A DNA stretch of 64,000 nucleotides, taken from NCBI GenBank assembly GCA_019075905.1, contig JAGXAM010000016.1, forward strand, positions 1 through 64,000. Reading direction: 5' to 3'. Made by a program: the position numbers and the translations under genes. Shown piece by piece: positions 1 to 9,304 of this stretch. How positions within the stretch are numbered: position 1 is the stretch's first letter; every line of letters starts with the position of its first letter. The stretch is from Hyphomicrobiales bacterium. Its GTDB lineage: Bacteria; Pseudomonadota; Alphaproteobacteria; Rhizobiales; Beijerinckiaceae. Below the pieces are notes generated by a model. The model worked only from the letters and a program-made list of their open reading frames with translations, made no database searches and was not told where the DNA came from.

Positions 1-249
1 CCGCGCCAAGGGCGCGATCTTCGCGCCTTCAACCACTCGGCCACCCCTCCGCAACGTGCACCATAAGGCGCACGCAAACTTTCAGCCTGTGGGACGACCG
101 CGCCAAGGGCGCGATCTTCGCGCCTTCAACCACTCGGCCACCCCTCCGCAACGTGCACCATAAGGCGCACGCAAACTTTCAGCCTGTGGGACGACCGCGC
201 CAAGGGCGCGATCTTCGCGCCTTCAACCACTCGGCCACCCCGCCGCAAG
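1..249. repeat. 97-bp tandem repeat array, left-truncated
   Basis: Copies begin at 1, 98 and 195. The first two are full 97-bp units and look identical by eye. The third follows for about 47 bases and then diverges near 241. Each unit holds a GC-rich inverted segment (gcgccaagggcgcg). There are no unique spacers, so this is not CRISPR. No convincing coding frame runs through it. The array touches the window edge and may continue upstream. The rest of the 1-380 stretch holds only the hairpin described separately. Confidence 0.95.
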
Positions 250-308
250 GCGCAACCAGGGCGCTCGCCAGCGACTTGAACCACAGTGGCAGCGGCGCGT
301 CAAACGCC

Positions 309-354
309 AAAGCGCTGGCGGCAGGGATTATTCATCCCTGAAGCTGCCAGCGCT
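309..354 (-). terminator. Large hairpin downstream of the symporter gene
   Basis: The arms agcgctggc...aggga (311-327) and tccct...gccagcgct (336-353) pair with a small bulge around a short AT-rich loop. It lies just past the stop of the minus-strand symporter gene. There is no good T-tract, so it could be a weak terminator or a 3'-end stabilising stem. Confidence 0.45.
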
Positions 355-380
355 GGTGCTTGCTCGCCCTTGCCCCGGCT

Positions 381-1844
381 TCAGCCTTGCGGGGCTGGCA
401 CGGCTTTGCGCGCCGTAAGGGCACTGACGGCGAACATGATGACGATATTCAACACCAACGCGATGATGCCGACATTGAAATCCTTGATCGCCTGAGGCAG
501 GAACGGCATCAGCTTGCCCACCGACTGGCCGGTGAAGGTCAGCCAGGCCGAAACCAGCACGCCCGCGGTGATGCCGGCAATGGCCCCCTGTTTGGTGACG
601 CCGGTCTGCGGGAAAAAGCTCGCGACCAGCGGCGGAAACAATTGCGTGACGAAACTATAGCCGACCAGCAGCAGGCTGACGATGGTCGAACTGCCGCTGA
701 GCGTGAAATAGACCGCAATCAGCATGATCACCGGCACCAAGATTTTGGCTACATTGACGATCTCGTCATCTTTGGCGCCGGGCCGCGCCAGACCGTAAAG
801 GTTGCGCGCTGTCAGGGTGGCTGCAGTCATGGCAATGAGCGAGCCGGGCACCAGCGCGGTGAGAATGCCGACGGCCCCGACCAGCCCGACGAACCACGGC
901 GGGAATTGCGCAATGACGATTTTGAACAGCGCCAGATTGGTCGCCGCCCCCTTGAGGCCGGGCACGGTCAGCACTGCGGCAAAGCCGACGAAATACACAA
1001 ACAGCAGGATCAGCTGGTAGAGCGGCAGGGCAATGGCATTCTTGCGGAACACGCTGGCGCTGCGGGCGGTGAAGCAGGCGCCGAGAGAATGCGGCCACAT
1101 GAAAAAGCCGAGGCTCGTCAGCAGCACCGTCGTGGCAAACCACCAGATGCTCTGGCCCGAGGCCGGAAACACCAGAAACCCGGGCTTGGCGGCGTTGATC
1201 CTGGTGAACATGGCACCAATGCCGCCGTAAAGATGATAGGGAAGATAGAGGCCGAGGAACACGACAATGGCAAGGATCATGATGTCCTTGACCACGGAGG
1301 TCCAGGCCGAACCGCGCACCCCGGAGGCCACGATATAGAGCGTGACGATGGTCGCGCCGATCCAGATCGCCACCGCCTTGTCGATCGCCCCGTAACTCGA
1401 CAGTGAGACGATGATGCCGAGCCCGGTCAATTGTAGCACGAGATAGGGGATCAGCGCCAGAATATCGACGATGGCGACGAGCACGCCGAGCGCCGGGCTG
1501 TCAAACTGATGGGCAAAAAGGTCGGGCTGCGACACCAGCTTGTGGGCCTGGCCCACCCGCCAGACCGCCGGCAGCAGGAAATAGCCCAGCACATAGGCAA
1601 GGGCGCCATAGGCGATGATGTAATAGGCCGGCGCGCCGGACCCATAGGAAAAGCCGGAAGCGCCAAGGAAGGTGAAGGTCGTGTAGATTTCACCGGCCAG
1701 CAGCAGAAACACCAGGATCGGGCCAAAGCCGCGGCTACCGACCGCCCAGCCTTCAAGGCCCATATCGTGGCCACGGCGCGCAGAAAGCCCGAGCGCCAGC
1801 GCCAGCAGCGTGAAAAGTGCCAGAATTGGGAGAGCGGCATTCAT
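381..1844 (-). CDS. Sodium:solute symporter (SSS) family permease
   Basis: The 487-residue, very hydrophobic protein has about 13 predicted membrane segments and the layout of the SSS family (PutP/PanF/ActP-like): an N-terminal segment ending near GWAVGSRGFG, a glycine-rich GEIYTTFTFLGASG stretch in the position of the family's ion/substrate helix, and a C-terminal helix pair. It should import a small organic solute with Na+ across the inner membrane. The substrate cannot be told from sequence. Its start overlaps the stop of the upstream DUF3311 gene by four bases (ATGA), so the pair is translationally coupled. SSS permeases are often paired with a tiny membrane partner of this kind. Confidence 0.88.
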   Translation of the reverse strand: MNAALPILALFTLLALALGLSARRGHDMGLEGWAVGSRGFGPILVFLLLAGEIYTTFTFLGASGFSYGSGAPAYYIIAYGALAYVLGYFLLPAVWRVGQAHKLVSQPDLFAHQFDSPALGVLVAIVDILALIPYLVLQLTGLGIIVSLSSYGAIDKAVAIWIGATIVTLYIVASGVRGSAWTSVVKDIMILAIVVFLGLYLPYHLYGGIGAMFTRINAAKPGFLVFPASGQSIWWFATTVLLTSLGFFMWPHSLGACFTARSASVFRKNAIALPLYQLILLFVYFVGFAAVLTVPGLKGAATNLALFKIVIAQFPPWFVGLVGAVGILTALVPGSLIAMTAATLTARNLYGLARPGAKDDEIVNVAKILVPVIMLIAVYFTLSGSSTIVSLLLVGYSFVTQLFPPLVASFFPQTGVTKQGAIAGITAGVLVSAWLTFTGQSVGKLMPFLPQAIKDFNVGIIALVLNIVIMFAVSALTARKAVPAPQG

Positions 1845-2038
1845 GACTGGTCTCCCGCATTGGCCGGATCGAGCACATAAAGCAGCGCCATCAGGGCGGC
1901 GGTGATCACCAGCCAGACCGACACCCAGCCGAGCGGGAACGGCATGCCCAGAATGAGAGGATGAACGTGGTTATGAAGCACCGGCCCGGCGAGAATGCCG
2001 ATGAACGGGATCAGCGCAATCCAATATACTGGCCTCAT
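1841..2038 (-). CDS. DUF3311 small membrane protein, symporter partner
   Basis: The 65-residue protein has two hydrophobic helices (about 5-25 and 36-58) separated by a short loop containing HNHVHP, matching the DUF3311 family. Members typically lie immediately upstream of SSS permease genes and are assumed to be accessory subunits, although the role is not established. A purine-rich site (aaggaggggg on the coding strand) precedes the ATG. Its stop overlaps the symporter start. Confidence 0.82.
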   Translation of the reverse strand: MRPVYWIALIPFIGILAGPVLHNHVHPLILGMPFPLGWVSVWLVITAALMALLYVLDPANAGDQS

Positions 2039-2157
2039 GCCCCCCTCCTTGAGCTTGGAGAAGCAGAGAGGCTAACACAATTTTAACCTTCCGCAAGCGC
2101 GCCGGCTTGCTGGCAATTCAGGACGATGGCATGGGCCGGGCCCCGGGGGCCCTGCCC

Positions 2158-2763
2158 TCAGGCCCAGGGCCGCGCCGCAGAGGCCTTCGCTTCAAAATCG
2201 GCGATCTTCGGCGCCTTGACCAGCGTCAGGCCAATATCGTCAAGGCCTTCCATCAGGCAGTGCTTGCGAAACGGGTCGATCTCGAAATTGACCTGGCCGC
2301 CGTCCGGGCCGCGAATGGTCTGGCTGCCGAGATCGACCGTCATGGTGGCATTGGCGCCGCGTTCGGCATCATCCATCAGCTTGGCCAGATCCTCAGGCGA
2401 AACCTTGATCGGCAAAATGCCGTTCTTGAAGCAATTATTGTAGAAAATATCGGCGAAGGAAGTCGAAATCACGCAGCGAATGCCGAAATCGAGCAAGGCC
2501 CAGGGGGCGTGCTCGCGCGAGGAACCGCAGCCGAAATTATCCTCGGCCACCAGAATTTGCGCATGGCGATAGGCCGGCTTGTTGAGGACGAAATCCGGGT
2601 TTTCGGCACCCTGCTCGTCATAGCGCATCTCGGAGAACAGACCCTTGCCGAGGCCGGTGCGGGCAATGGTCTTGAGATATTGCTTCGGGATGATCATGTC
2701 GGTGTCGATGTTGGTGATCGGCATCGGCGCGGCAATGCCGGTAAGCGTGGTGAAGGGCGTCAT
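2158..2763 (-). CDS. leuD: 3-isopropylmalate dehydratase small subunit
   Basis: The 201-residue protein has the swivelling-domain signature of LeuD: the N-terminal segment [16 protein letters not shown], then [15 protein letters not shown] at about 79-93, which carries the substrate-binding SSRE motif, and [18 protein letters not shown]. With LeuC (not in the window) it isomerises 2- and 3-isopropylmalate in cytosolic leucine synthesis. The length is normal for the family. It stands apart from other leu genes, a common arrangement in alphaproteobacteria. Confidence 0.96.
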   Translation of the reverse strand: MTPFTTLTGIAAPMPITNIDTDMIIPKQYLKTIARTGLGKGLFSEMRYDEQGAENPDFVLNKPAYRHAQILVAEDNFGCGSSREHAPWALLDFGIRCVISTSFADIFYNNCFKNGILPIKVSPEDLAKLMDDAERGANATMTVDLGSQTIRGPDGGQVNFEIDPFRKHCLMEGLDDIGLTLVKAPKIADFEAKASAARPWA

Positions 2764-2860
2764 GCGGCTTACTCCCGGGAGGGTTACACCGATCCTGTCA
2801 TCGGCTGGATGAAATGCTCTAAGGCGCGAGATGGCGGCGCGTCAACGCAGCACAAGCGCA

Positions 2861-3490
2861 TTATTTTGTCCCATACATGCGGTCGCCGGCATCGCCAAGC
2901 CCCGGCACGATATAACCGTGATCGTTGAGATGGCTGTCGACCGCCGCCGTCCAGACCTCGACATCCGGATGGGCTGCGGCCAGCGCCGCCAGACCCTCGG
3001 GGGCGGCCAGGAGGCACACGAAGCGCAGGTCTTTCACGCCCCGGTTCTTGAGCAGGGTGAGCGCGGCAATGGCCGAATGGCCGGTGGCCAGCATCGGGTC
3101 CATGACGATGGTGAGGCGCTCGGCGATGTCGAGCGGCGCCTTGAAATAATATTCCACCGCCTGCAGCGTCGCCGGGTCGCGGTAAAGGCCGATATGCGCC
3201 ACTCTGGCCGAGGGCACCAGTTGCAGCATGCCATCGAGAAAGCCGGTTCCGGCGCGCAGGATCGGCGCCAGCACCAGCTTCTTGCCGGCAATGACCGGTG
3301 CCTGCATGGTGGCGAGCGGCGTCGCGATCGTCACATATTCGAGCGGCAGGTTGCGGGTGACTTCATAGCACAGCAACATGCCGATTTCATTGAGCAATTG
3401 CCGAAAGCCGTGAGTCGAGCGGTCCTTGTCGCGCATAAGGCTGAGCTTATGGGCGACAAGCGGGTGGGAGACGACATGAACCTGGTTCAC
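2861..3490 (-). CDS. upp: Uracil phosphoribosyltransferase
   Basis: The 209-residue protein matches Upp throughout. The 5-phosphoribosyl-1-pyrophosphate loop [12 protein letters not shown] lies at 129-140 and the uracil-binding segment is near the C-terminus ([24 protein letters not shown]). It converts uracil plus PRPP to UMP in pyrimidine salvage. It is a single gene without a neighbouring uracil permease. The ATG at 3490 gives the standard family N-terminus ([16 protein letters not shown]). Confidence 0.97.
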   Translation of the reverse strand: MNQVHVVSHPLVAHKLSLMRDKDRSTHGFRQLLNEIGMLLCYEVTRNLPLEYVTIATPLATMQAPVIAGKKLVLAPILRAGTGFLDGMLQLVPSARVAHIGLYRDPATLQAVEYYFKAPLDIAERLTIVMDPMLATGHSAIAALTLLKNRGVKDLRFVCLLAAPEGLAALAAAHPDVEVWTAAVDSHLNDHGYIVPGLGDAGDRMYGTK

Positions 3491-3512
3491 TTGCGACCCC
3501 CCTCAGGCTGGC

Positions 3513-3890
3513 TCAGCCTTCTTCGTCCGGCTCGATATCGCCGTCGATCAGATCGGCAACATCATCATTGCCTTCCTCTTCTTCCTCAAGGAAGCTGTCA
3601 TTGTCGGCCGGATCGTCCTCGATTTCGATATCGTCCACGACGAGACCGGCGGCCGGATCAGCGGCGGCATCGGCTTCGGCCAGCGGCACCATGGCCTCGG
3701 CGGCCGGATCCAGCGTCACTTCATCGTCATCGCTGGCGGCGGCACTGGCCGGGCCCGGGCGGGCCGAAAGCACCGGCACGACAAAATGTGCGCCGCATTT
3801 GGGGCAAATGATCGGATCGCGATTGAGATCGTAAAATTTCGTTGCGCAGGATTGGCACAGGCGCTTGCCGCCAAGTTCAGGTTTGGCCAA
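3513..3890 (-). CDS. TIGR02300 (FYDLN acid) family zinc-ribbon protein
   Basis: The 125-residue protein starts with MAKPELGGKRLCQSCATKFYDLN and continues with CPKCGAHF. The four cysteines C12, C15, C30 and C33 form a probable zinc ribbon. The remaining two thirds is a highly acidic, probably disordered tail rich in Asp and Glu. The family is nearly confined to alphaproteobacteria and has no proven function. It lies 22 bases upstream of upp on the same strand. Confidence 0.93.
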   Translation of the reverse strand: MAKPELGGKRLCQSCATKFYDLNRDPIICPKCGAHFVVPVLSARPGPASAAASDDDEVTLDPAAEAMVPLAEADAAADPAAGLVVDDIEIEDDPADNDSFLEEEEEGNDDVADLIDGDIEPDEEG

Positions 3891-4001
3891 GAGTTCATAT
3901 CCTTGTGGAATGCACGGCCCAGCATAGCCGCGTCAAATGACGGCATCGGTTAAGCGGGCTTGCGGCGGCTGTCAACAACTTCAAGCAATATATCCTGCGG
4001 C

Positions 4002-4667
4002 TCAGCGTCCCGGCCGCAATCCGAGGCATTGGGCGATGAATTGACCGGCGTGCTGCAGGCCGGCGGGGTCGATGCCGTGGCCGACGCCGAGCGAAATATG
4101 ATATTGCGCGGTCATGTCGACCTTGCCAAGGTCCTCGATGGCCATGAACAGCGCATCGATCGGGATCACCTGATCCTGGTCGCCATGAACCAGAAACACC
4201 GGCGTTGCCCGGTGCTTGACCTCGTCGAGATGTTCCGGGCCCACCAGCATGCCGGAAAAGCCGACGATCCCGGCGACCTGACGGGCGCGCCGCAGCCCGA
4301 CATGCAGCGCCATCATCGTGCCCTGGCTGAAACCGACAATGATGAGCCGGTCATCGCCGAGCCCGTGGCGCGCCAGTTCGGCATCAAGAAACTGGTCCAG
4401 CGCCGGGCGCGCATGGGTGACGCCCTGCCAGCGGGTATCGTCGTTGCGCTGGGAAATGGCGAACCATTGCCGCCCCATCGGCGACATGCCGCAAGGTTCG
4501 GGGGCATTGGGCGCGACAAAGGCGGCATCCGGCAACAGGGCGGCCCATTGACGGCCGAGTTCGATCAAATCATTGCCGTCGGCGCCATAGCCATGCAGGA
4601 AAACGATCAGATAGCGGGCTTTTCCGGATTTTGGCGCGATACGCGGCCCGTCGATCATGGCAGCCAT
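4002..4667 (-). CDS. Carboxylesterase/phospholipase family alpha/beta hydrolase
   Basis: The 221-residue product has the order typical of the abhydrolase_2 (EstB/YpfH-like) family: FLHGYGADGNDLIELG near the N-terminus (oxyanion region), the nucleophile elbow GFSQGTMMA, then LVHGDQDQVIPI (acid) and GVGHGIDPAG (His). It probably hydrolyses short-chain or lyso-lipid esters in the cytosol. I placed the start at 4667 (MAAMIDGP). The frame stays open upstream to 4787, but that extension has no family similarity and runs into the ruvB promoter region. It is divergent from ruvB. Confidence 0.85.
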   Translation of the reverse strand: MAAMIDGPRIAPKSGKARYLIVFLHGYGADGNDLIELGRQWAALLPDAAFVAPNAPEPCGMSPMGRQWFAISQRNDDTRWQGVTHARPALDQFLDAELARHGLGDDRLIIVGFSQGTMMALHVGLRRARQVAGIVGFSGMLVGPEHLDEVKHRATPVFLVHGDQDQVIPIDALFMAIEDLGKVDMTAQYHISLGVGHGIDPAGLQHAGQFIAQCLGLRPGR

Positions 4668-4804
4668 GGCCTTGCTTTTCCCTTGATGAATGAGGCTTGC
4701 CTTGTGGCCAGTGTCGTGCGCGGCGTCAAGAGCAGGCCGATTTGCCAGCAGGCGCGAAAATGTGAACAAGATGATCTGATCAACCAAGGTTCCGAATCGT
4801 CACG

Positions 4805-5860
4805 ATGGCCAGTTCGCCCCGCCCCCTGCTGAACCCCGAGAAGCGCCCCGAGGATGCGGAGTTCAAGCTGCGCCCGCAATCGCTGGATGATTTCACCGGC
4901 CAGGCGGCATCGCGGGCCAATCTGCGGGTGTTCATCGAGGCCGCCAAGGCGCGGCGCGATCCGCTCGATCATGTGCTGTTCGTCGGCCCGCCGGGCCTCG
5001 GCAAAACCACGCTGGCGCAGATTGTCGCCCATGAGCTTGGCGTCAATTTCCGCTCGACCTCAGGCCCGGTGATTGCCAAGGCTGGCGATCTGGCGGCGCA
5101 ATTGACCAATCTCGAAGAACGCGACGTGCTGTTCATCGATGAAATCCACCGGCTCAACCCGGCAGTGGAGGAAATTCTTTATCCTGCCATGGAAGATTTC
5201 CAGCTCGATCTCATCATCGGCGAAGGCCCGGCGGCGCGCTCGGTGAAAATCGATCTGGCGCGTTTCACGCTGATTGGCGCAACAACCCGGGCTGGCTTGC
5301 TGACGACGCCGCTGCGTGACCGCTTCGGCATACCGATCAGGCTGAATTTCTACACCACCGAGGAATTGCAGGCCATTGTCAGCCGCGGGGCACGGGTGCT
5401 GGGGGTGCCGATGGCCGAGGATGGCGCCAATGAGATCGCCCGCCGCGCGCGCGGCACGCCGCGCATTGCCGGGCGGCTGCTGCGGCGGGTGCGGGATTTC
5501 GCGCTGGTGGACCGCGAGGCCTCGATCACCCGGGCCGTGGCCGACCGGGCGTTGCGCCTGCTCGATGTCGACGCCATCGGCCTCGACCAGATGGACCGGC
5601 GCTATCTCGAAATGGTGGCGATGAATTTTGGCGGCGGGCCGGTGGGGATCGAGACCATTTCCGCCGCGCTGTCCGAACCGCGCGATGCTATCGAGGACAT
5701 TATCGAGCCCTATCTGCTGCAACAGGGCTTTTTGCAGCGCACGCCGCGCGGGCGCGTGCTCACCGCCAGGGCCTTCGGCCATCTCGGCCTTGCCGAACCC
5801 GAGAGGCCGGCGGCGCAATTCGGGCTGTTTGGCGAAGAGGCCGAAGACCAGCCGGACTGA
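4805..5860 (+). CDS. ruvB: Holliday junction branch migration helicase subunit RuvB
   Basis: The 351-residue AAA+ ATPase has Walker A GPPGLGKT at 61-68, Walker B DEIH at 112-115, the sensor segment [11 protein letters not shown], and the RuvB C-terminal winged-helix domain ([15 protein letters not shown]). It powers branch migration of Holliday junctions with RuvA, which then allows RuvC cleavage. In most alphaproteobacteria ruvC-ruvA-ruvB are adjacent. Here ruvB stands alone, with an esterase upstream and a terminator 24 bases downstream. Confidence 0.98.
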   Translation: MASSPRPLLNPEKRPEDAEFKLRPQSLDDFTGQAASRANLRVFIEAAKARRDPLDHVLFVGPPGLGKTTLAQIVAHELGVNFRSTSGPVIAKAGDLAAQLTNLEERDVLFIDEIHRLNPAVEEILYPAMEDFQLDLIIGEGPAARSVKIDLARFTLIGATTRAGLLTTPLRDRFGIPIRLNFYTTEELQAIVSRGARVLGVPMAEDGANEIARRARGTPRIAGRLLRRVRDFALVDREASITRAVADRALRLLDVDAIGLDQMDRRYLEMVAMNFGGGPVGIETISAALSEPRDAIEDIIEPYLLQQGFLQRTPRGRVLTARAFGHLGLAEPERPAAQFGLFGEEAEDQPD

Positions 5861-5883
5861 AGGTCTCGCGGTCGCTCGCAACG

Positions 5884-5919
5884 AAACATCCCGGAGGCAA
5901 GCTCCGGGATGTTTTTCTT
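5884..5919 (+). terminator. Rho-independent terminator of ruvB
   Basis: The perfect 13-bp arms aaacatcccggag (5884-5896) and ctccgggatgttt (5902-5914) enclose a 5-base loop and run into a T-tract at 5912-5916. It separates the converging ruvB and fae genes. The A-run on the left arm may also let it stop transcripts from fae. Confidence 0.93.
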
Positions 5920-5937
5920 CCAGACGGTCTCGCCTGC

Positions 5938-6447
5938 TCAGTTCGGTGCGAACGGGTGTTTGGCGGTGCCGCGCTGGGCGACCACGGTCGCGGCCTTCGG
6001 CTCGCCCTTGACGGCGCGGGCAATGGCTTCTTTGGTGGCGCGATAGTTGAAATCCTGAATTTTCTTGTCGTCGGCCGCATCCCAGTGGATGAACACGCCG
6101 ACGCAGATGAAGACATCATCGGCTTCGGCCGCCGGGATCACCCCCTCAGCCACGGAATCGGCCACGGCCATGCCGACCGCGCGCTGGGCCGGGCCGAACA
6201 TCTGCACGGCTTGCGTGGCATTTTTGATGGTGACCTTGTTGAACATCACGGTCGCCGGCTTGCACATCAGATTGGGGGCGACAACAGCAAGCAATGCAGT
6301 AAAACCATCCTTGTTATTGACCAGGGCATTGGCAAAGGCGCTTTCGGCAGCGCTGCCACGCGGGCCCATGATCAGATCAATATGGGCAATCTCATTGCCA
6401 TCCCCGACCAACGATTCACCAACGAGCAATTTATTGATAACGGCCAT
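5938..6447 (-). CDS. fae: Formaldehyde-activating enzyme
   Basis: The 169-residue protein matches Fae of methylotrophs along its length. It contains [21 protein letters not shown] with the conserved active-site His at 22, [33 protein letters not shown] and [15 protein letters not shown]. It catalyses condensation of formaldehyde with tetrahydromethanopterin to methylene-H4MPT, the entry step of the cytosolic oxidation pathway. I chose the ATG at 6447: it gives the family N-terminus and is preceded by a strong GGGAGGA site. A longer frame from 6483 has neither. It follows the H4MPT operon on the same strand after a 178-base gap and may have its own promoter. Confidence 0.97.
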   Translation of the reverse strand: MAVINKLLVGESLVGDGNEIAHIDLIMGPRGSAAESAFANALVNNKDGFTALLAVVAPNLMCKPATVMFNKVTIKNATQAVQMFGPAQRAVGMAVADSVAEGVIPAAEADDVFICVGVFIHWDAADDKKIQDFNYRATKEAIARAVKGEPKAATVVAQRGTAKHPFAPN

Positions 6448-6530
6448 TTCGTCCTCCCTTGGCAACTTGCAACCATCCTCCACAACCGGAGGCCTGGTCT
6501 CCGGCGACGACAGCTACCCTTGTTATCAGC

Positions 6531-6550
6531 GCCCGGCGGAACCGCCGGGC
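6531..6550 (-). terminator. GC-rich hairpin between the CitG-like gene and fae
   Basis: The arms gcccggcg and cgccgggc form an 8-9 bp stem with a 2-4 base loop in the gap between the CitG-like gene and fae. No T-tract follows on the minus strand. It may partly terminate the upstream operon or act as an mRNA processing or stability stem that gives fae a different transcript level. Confidence 0.35.
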
Positions 6551-6625
6551 CGGTTGGCCAGATAGGATGCGACATGTGCGCACAGTTGCAAGTGAAGCAC
6601 CAAAGCGGCGGGGTGGCAAGCCGAA

Positions 6626-7450
6626 TCAGAGCGAGCCGAGCGCTTTGGCAAACAGGCTCGCCACGGTGAGATCGGCACTGGTGCCGGGATTGAGATTTTG
6701 GCGCTTGAAGGCGGCATCCAAAGCCGCCAGTTCCGGCTTGAGCGGCTCGGGGGAGGTTGTCGCGGCAAAGCTGGCGGCCAGCGGCCGGGCCGCCGCGCGT
6801 GCTGCCTCTGCCACCGCAAGGCTATGCTTGCGGGCAATATGGCTGTCGGGAAAGGCAGCAAGGAAAGCCAGATAGGCGCCAGCAGCGTTCCACGGCGCGC
6901 CATGTCGCTGCAGGGCGGGCAGGCCTATGGCGAAAACATCCGCGAAATCATGGGCATATTGCCAGGCGATGCGATCACGTGCTGCGGCCTCGCTCATGGC
7001 CTGCAACAGCGTTACATCCGGCACGGCGCGGACATCATGCTGCGGCGCGGCGCCTAGCCCGGCGGGTGATGCCAGAACGATGGCGCGGAAGGCGGCGGCG
7101 GCATCGGCACGCGTCAGGGCGGCGAGCACCTCGTGCAGGGCGGCGCGCAAATCGTCCGGCGAACCGGCCTGTTCCGCGGCAACGGCCAGGGGCGCGCACA
7201 AAAGGAGAATGCCGAGATTGGTGTTCTTGCCGACAGCAGCAAAGGTTGCGTCCATGGCCGTCTCGATGCGCATGCCGACCCCGGCACCCGGCATCGCCAT
7301 ATGCGGCGCGGCGACGCGGGCGCTGATGATGAAATCTTCGACGCTCATGCCATGCCCGGCAGCATGAATATGGACATTGCCCGGTTTCAGGGCCTCCAGT
7401 TCGGCGCGGCAGGCCTGCTCGAAGGCGGCTTGAATGTGTCCGGGAGTCAT
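6626..7450 (-). CDS. CitG-like (triphosphoribosyl-dephospho-CoA synthase family) protein of the H4MPT cluster
   Basis: The 274-residue protein resembles the CitG/MdcB family. It has an N-terminal ALKPGNVHIHAAGHGM segment in place of the family KPGLVDxxxxGaH motif, and KNTNLGILLLCAPLAVA in the nucleotide-binding position. Family members build the 2'-(5''-triphosphoribosyl)-3'-dephospho-CoA prosthetic group from ATP and dephospho-CoA. Homologues (COG1767) recur in bacterial H4MPT clusters, where a role in making H4MPT or methylofuran is suspected but the reaction is unknown. It overlaps the upstream ATP-grasp gene by four bases (ATGA). No citrate- or malonate-lyase genes are nearby, which argues against the classical role. 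Confidence 0.8.
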   Translation of the reverse strand: MTPGHIQAAFEQACRAELEALKPGNVHIHAAGHGMSVEDFIISARVAAPHMAMPGAGVGMRIETAMDATFAAVGKNTNLGILLLCAPLAVAAEQAGSPDDLRAALHEVLAALTRADAAAAFRAIVLASPAGLGAAPQHDVRAVPDVTLLQAMSEAAARDRIAWQYAHDFADVFAIGLPALQRHGAPWNAAGAYLAFLAAFPDSHIARKHSLAVAEAARAAARPLAASFAATTSPEPLKPELAALDAAFKRQNLNPGTSADLTVASLFAKALGSL

Positions 7451-8367
7451 CGACCCTGTGACCCTTCTGGCAGGGCCGCAAGCAGGCGCGCCGCCATGGC
7501 ACCGGCAATATCAAAGGGCGCGACGCTTTGCATGCCGGCAAACCCTGGCATGGCATTGACCTCCAGCACCTGCCAGGCGCCGTCATGGCCGCGCATGAGA
7601 TCGACCCCGGCGACGATCAGGCCCAATGTCCTTGCTCCAGCGAGCGCCAGGCCTTGCAGGTCATGATCGGGTTCAATCCAGAGCGGCGTGCCGCCGCGCG
7701 CCAGATTGGTGATCCAGTGACCGGCCCGCCGCTGCATGGCGCCAATAACCGCACCATGGGCCACCAGCAGCCGGACATCGCGAAAGGGCGCGGCGCTGGC
7801 GCCGACATAGCGTTGCAGATGATAAATGCCGCGAACCGTGGCGGCGGGTGGCAGATCATCCGGCCGGCTTATGAGATGAAGCCCGCGCCCCTGCGCACCA
7901 AACAGGGGCTTGAGCACGAGCGGGCCCTGTGCAAGCTCGCGCCGCACCAGTACAAGGGCGGCCCTGCGCCCTGCCACGGTAAAGCTGGCGGGGGTGGCGA
8001 TGCCGGCCTGCGCCAGACGGAAGGCGGCCATGCCCTTGTCGGTAGCAGCCTCGATGGCCGGGGCGCTGTTGATGACCGTCACACCAAGGCCAGCCAGCGC
8101 GTGCAGCAGGCCGAGCCGCCAGGTGACGGCCTCAAAGCTGCGCCCGCCGACCTGCCGCACCAGCACGGCCTCCGGCAAGGTGGCAAAGCCTTTCAGCGTC
8201 AGGCCGGGGGCGCTGCCGGTGGCAAAGGCGGCATCGCGCCAGAACGTCGGCACGAGAGCGACCCCTTGTGCTGCAAAAGCCGCGGTCAGCCGGGCACTGT
8301 GCCAGTCGGGGGCATCGAGCATCAGCGCCAGACGTCGCCGGCCAGCCTCAGGCGAAGGATGCGGCAA
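7447..8367 (-). CDS. RimK-like ATP-grasp ligase of the H4MPT cluster
   Basis: The 306-residue protein has an ATP-grasp layout: INSAPAIEAATDKGMAAFRLAQAGI (pre-domain), PLVLKPLFGAQGRGLHLI (ATP lid and Lys), YHLQRYVG, and the metal-binding end GVDLMRG...VLEVNAMPGF. ATP-grasp ligases of this type join a carboxylate to an amine. In methanogens MptN and MfnD add glutamate to H4MPT and to tyramine in methanofuran. A glutamate ligase for H4MPT or polyglutamylated methylofuran is therefore a reasonable inference, not proven. It overlaps mch by 20 bases and the CitG-like gene by four. Confidence 0.85.
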   Translation of the reverse strand: MPHPSPEAGRRRLALMLDAPDWHSARLTAAFAAQGVALVPTFWRDAAFATGSAPGLTLKGFATLPEAVLVRQVGGRSFEAVTWRLGLLHALAGLGVTVINSAPAIEAATDKGMAAFRLAQAGIATPASFTVAGRRAALVLVRRELAQGPLVLKPLFGAQGRGLHLISRPDDLPPAATVRGIYHLQRYVGASAAPFRDVRLLVAHGAVIGAMQRRAGHWITNLARGGTPLWIEPDHDLQGLALAGARTLGLIVAGVDLMRGHDGAWQVLEVNAMPGFAGMQSVAPFDIAGAMAARLLAALPEGSQGR

Positions 8368-9295
8368 GCAGCGCGTCCTTCACCTGACCGGCCCTGAAGG
8401 TCTGGCCGCTTTCCAGCGCCGTGACAGCAATTGCCGCGGGCGAAAACAGCATCGGGTCAATTTTGTAGAAGTCGCCGTCGAAGCGCCGGAAAATCTCGGC
8501 AAAGGGCTGGCCGAAATCGCTTGAGGCCGACGACGGCATGGCCTGAGCCAGCGCCTGTGCTGCGTCGGCAGGGCCGTTGACGAACAGATGCACGCGTCCG
8601 CCATAGATGATGGCATCATTGGTGCGGCCCATGGCGGTGATGAAATCGGGATGGGGCGGCGCCAGCGGTGCCGTGCCCATGCCATCGACGATATGTTCCA
8701 GCGGGAATTGCAATTCATGGGCCTTGTGCAGCGCGACTTCGAGAACCCGCGCGACCACCTGCGTCGAGCCGGCCAGGCTTTGCGTCGAGGCATGGAATAT
8801 CGTCAGCCGGGCGGGATCAAGGCGGCAATCCCGGGCGATTTGCGCCACAAGCGCCGGCGGCGGCGGGCTGGCGCTTTCCAGCACCAGCACGGCGCGGCTG
8901 GCCTGCTCTTCGAGAGCCAGGTGCTCGAACAGGGTCTCGCGGCGCGCCAGAGCCCGGGCAGGGCCCGAGCCCAGCGCAAAGAACTTGTCATGGGCCAGTG
9001 ACCAACCGGCATATTGGCTGGCAAGACAGGCGAGCACCGGCTGGCTGGAGCGCACCATGACCTGAAAATGCCCGCCGCCATCGGCCGCGCCGAGCTCGAC
9101 GCTGCCGAGGCCGGCCATGGCAATGCGCGCCAGTTGCAGGCCAGCTTCGATGCCGCCAGCAGCCCGCCCGCCGGCATCGACGAGGGTTTCTCCCAGCGGC
9201 CCGAGACTGACCGCAAGGCGCAGCCGCTGCGCCTCGGCGATCATGGCATCGGCGAGCGCCACGGCGCGATCATTGAGGCCCGAGCCATAAGCCAT
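8348..9295 (-). CDS. mch: Methenyl-H4MPT cyclohydrolase
   Basis: The 315-residue protein starts with LNDRAVALADAMI and contains the Mch segments LGETLVDAGGRAAGGIEAGLQLARI and FPLEHIVDGMGTAPLAPPHPDF. It hydrolyses methenyl-H4MPT to formyl-H4MPT in the cytosol, after MtdB and before Fhc. The length is normal. The gene lies nine bases after mtdB and overlaps the ATP-grasp gene, so it sits in the middle of one transcript. Confidence 0.95.
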   Translation of the reverse strand: MAYGSGLNDRAVALADAMIAEAQRLRLAVSLGPLGETLVDAGGRAAGGIEAGLQLARIAMAGLGSVELGAADGGGHFQVMVRSSQPVLACLASQYAGWSLAHDKFFALGSGPARALARRETLFEHLALEEQASRAVLVLESASPPPPALVAQIARDCRLDPARLTIFHASTQSLAGSTQVVARVLEVALHKAHELQFPLEHIVDGMGTAPLAPPHPDFITAMGRTNDAIIYGGRVHLFVNGPADAAQALAQAMPSSASSDFGQPFAEIFRRFDGDFYKIDPMLFSPAAIAVTALESGQTFRAGQVKDALLAASFA

Positions 9296-9304
9296 GAAAT
9301 CCCC

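Noticed and set aside
1-249. Possible CRISPR array
   Set aside because: The repeats are direct 97-bp tandem units with no variable spacers and no cas genes nearby.
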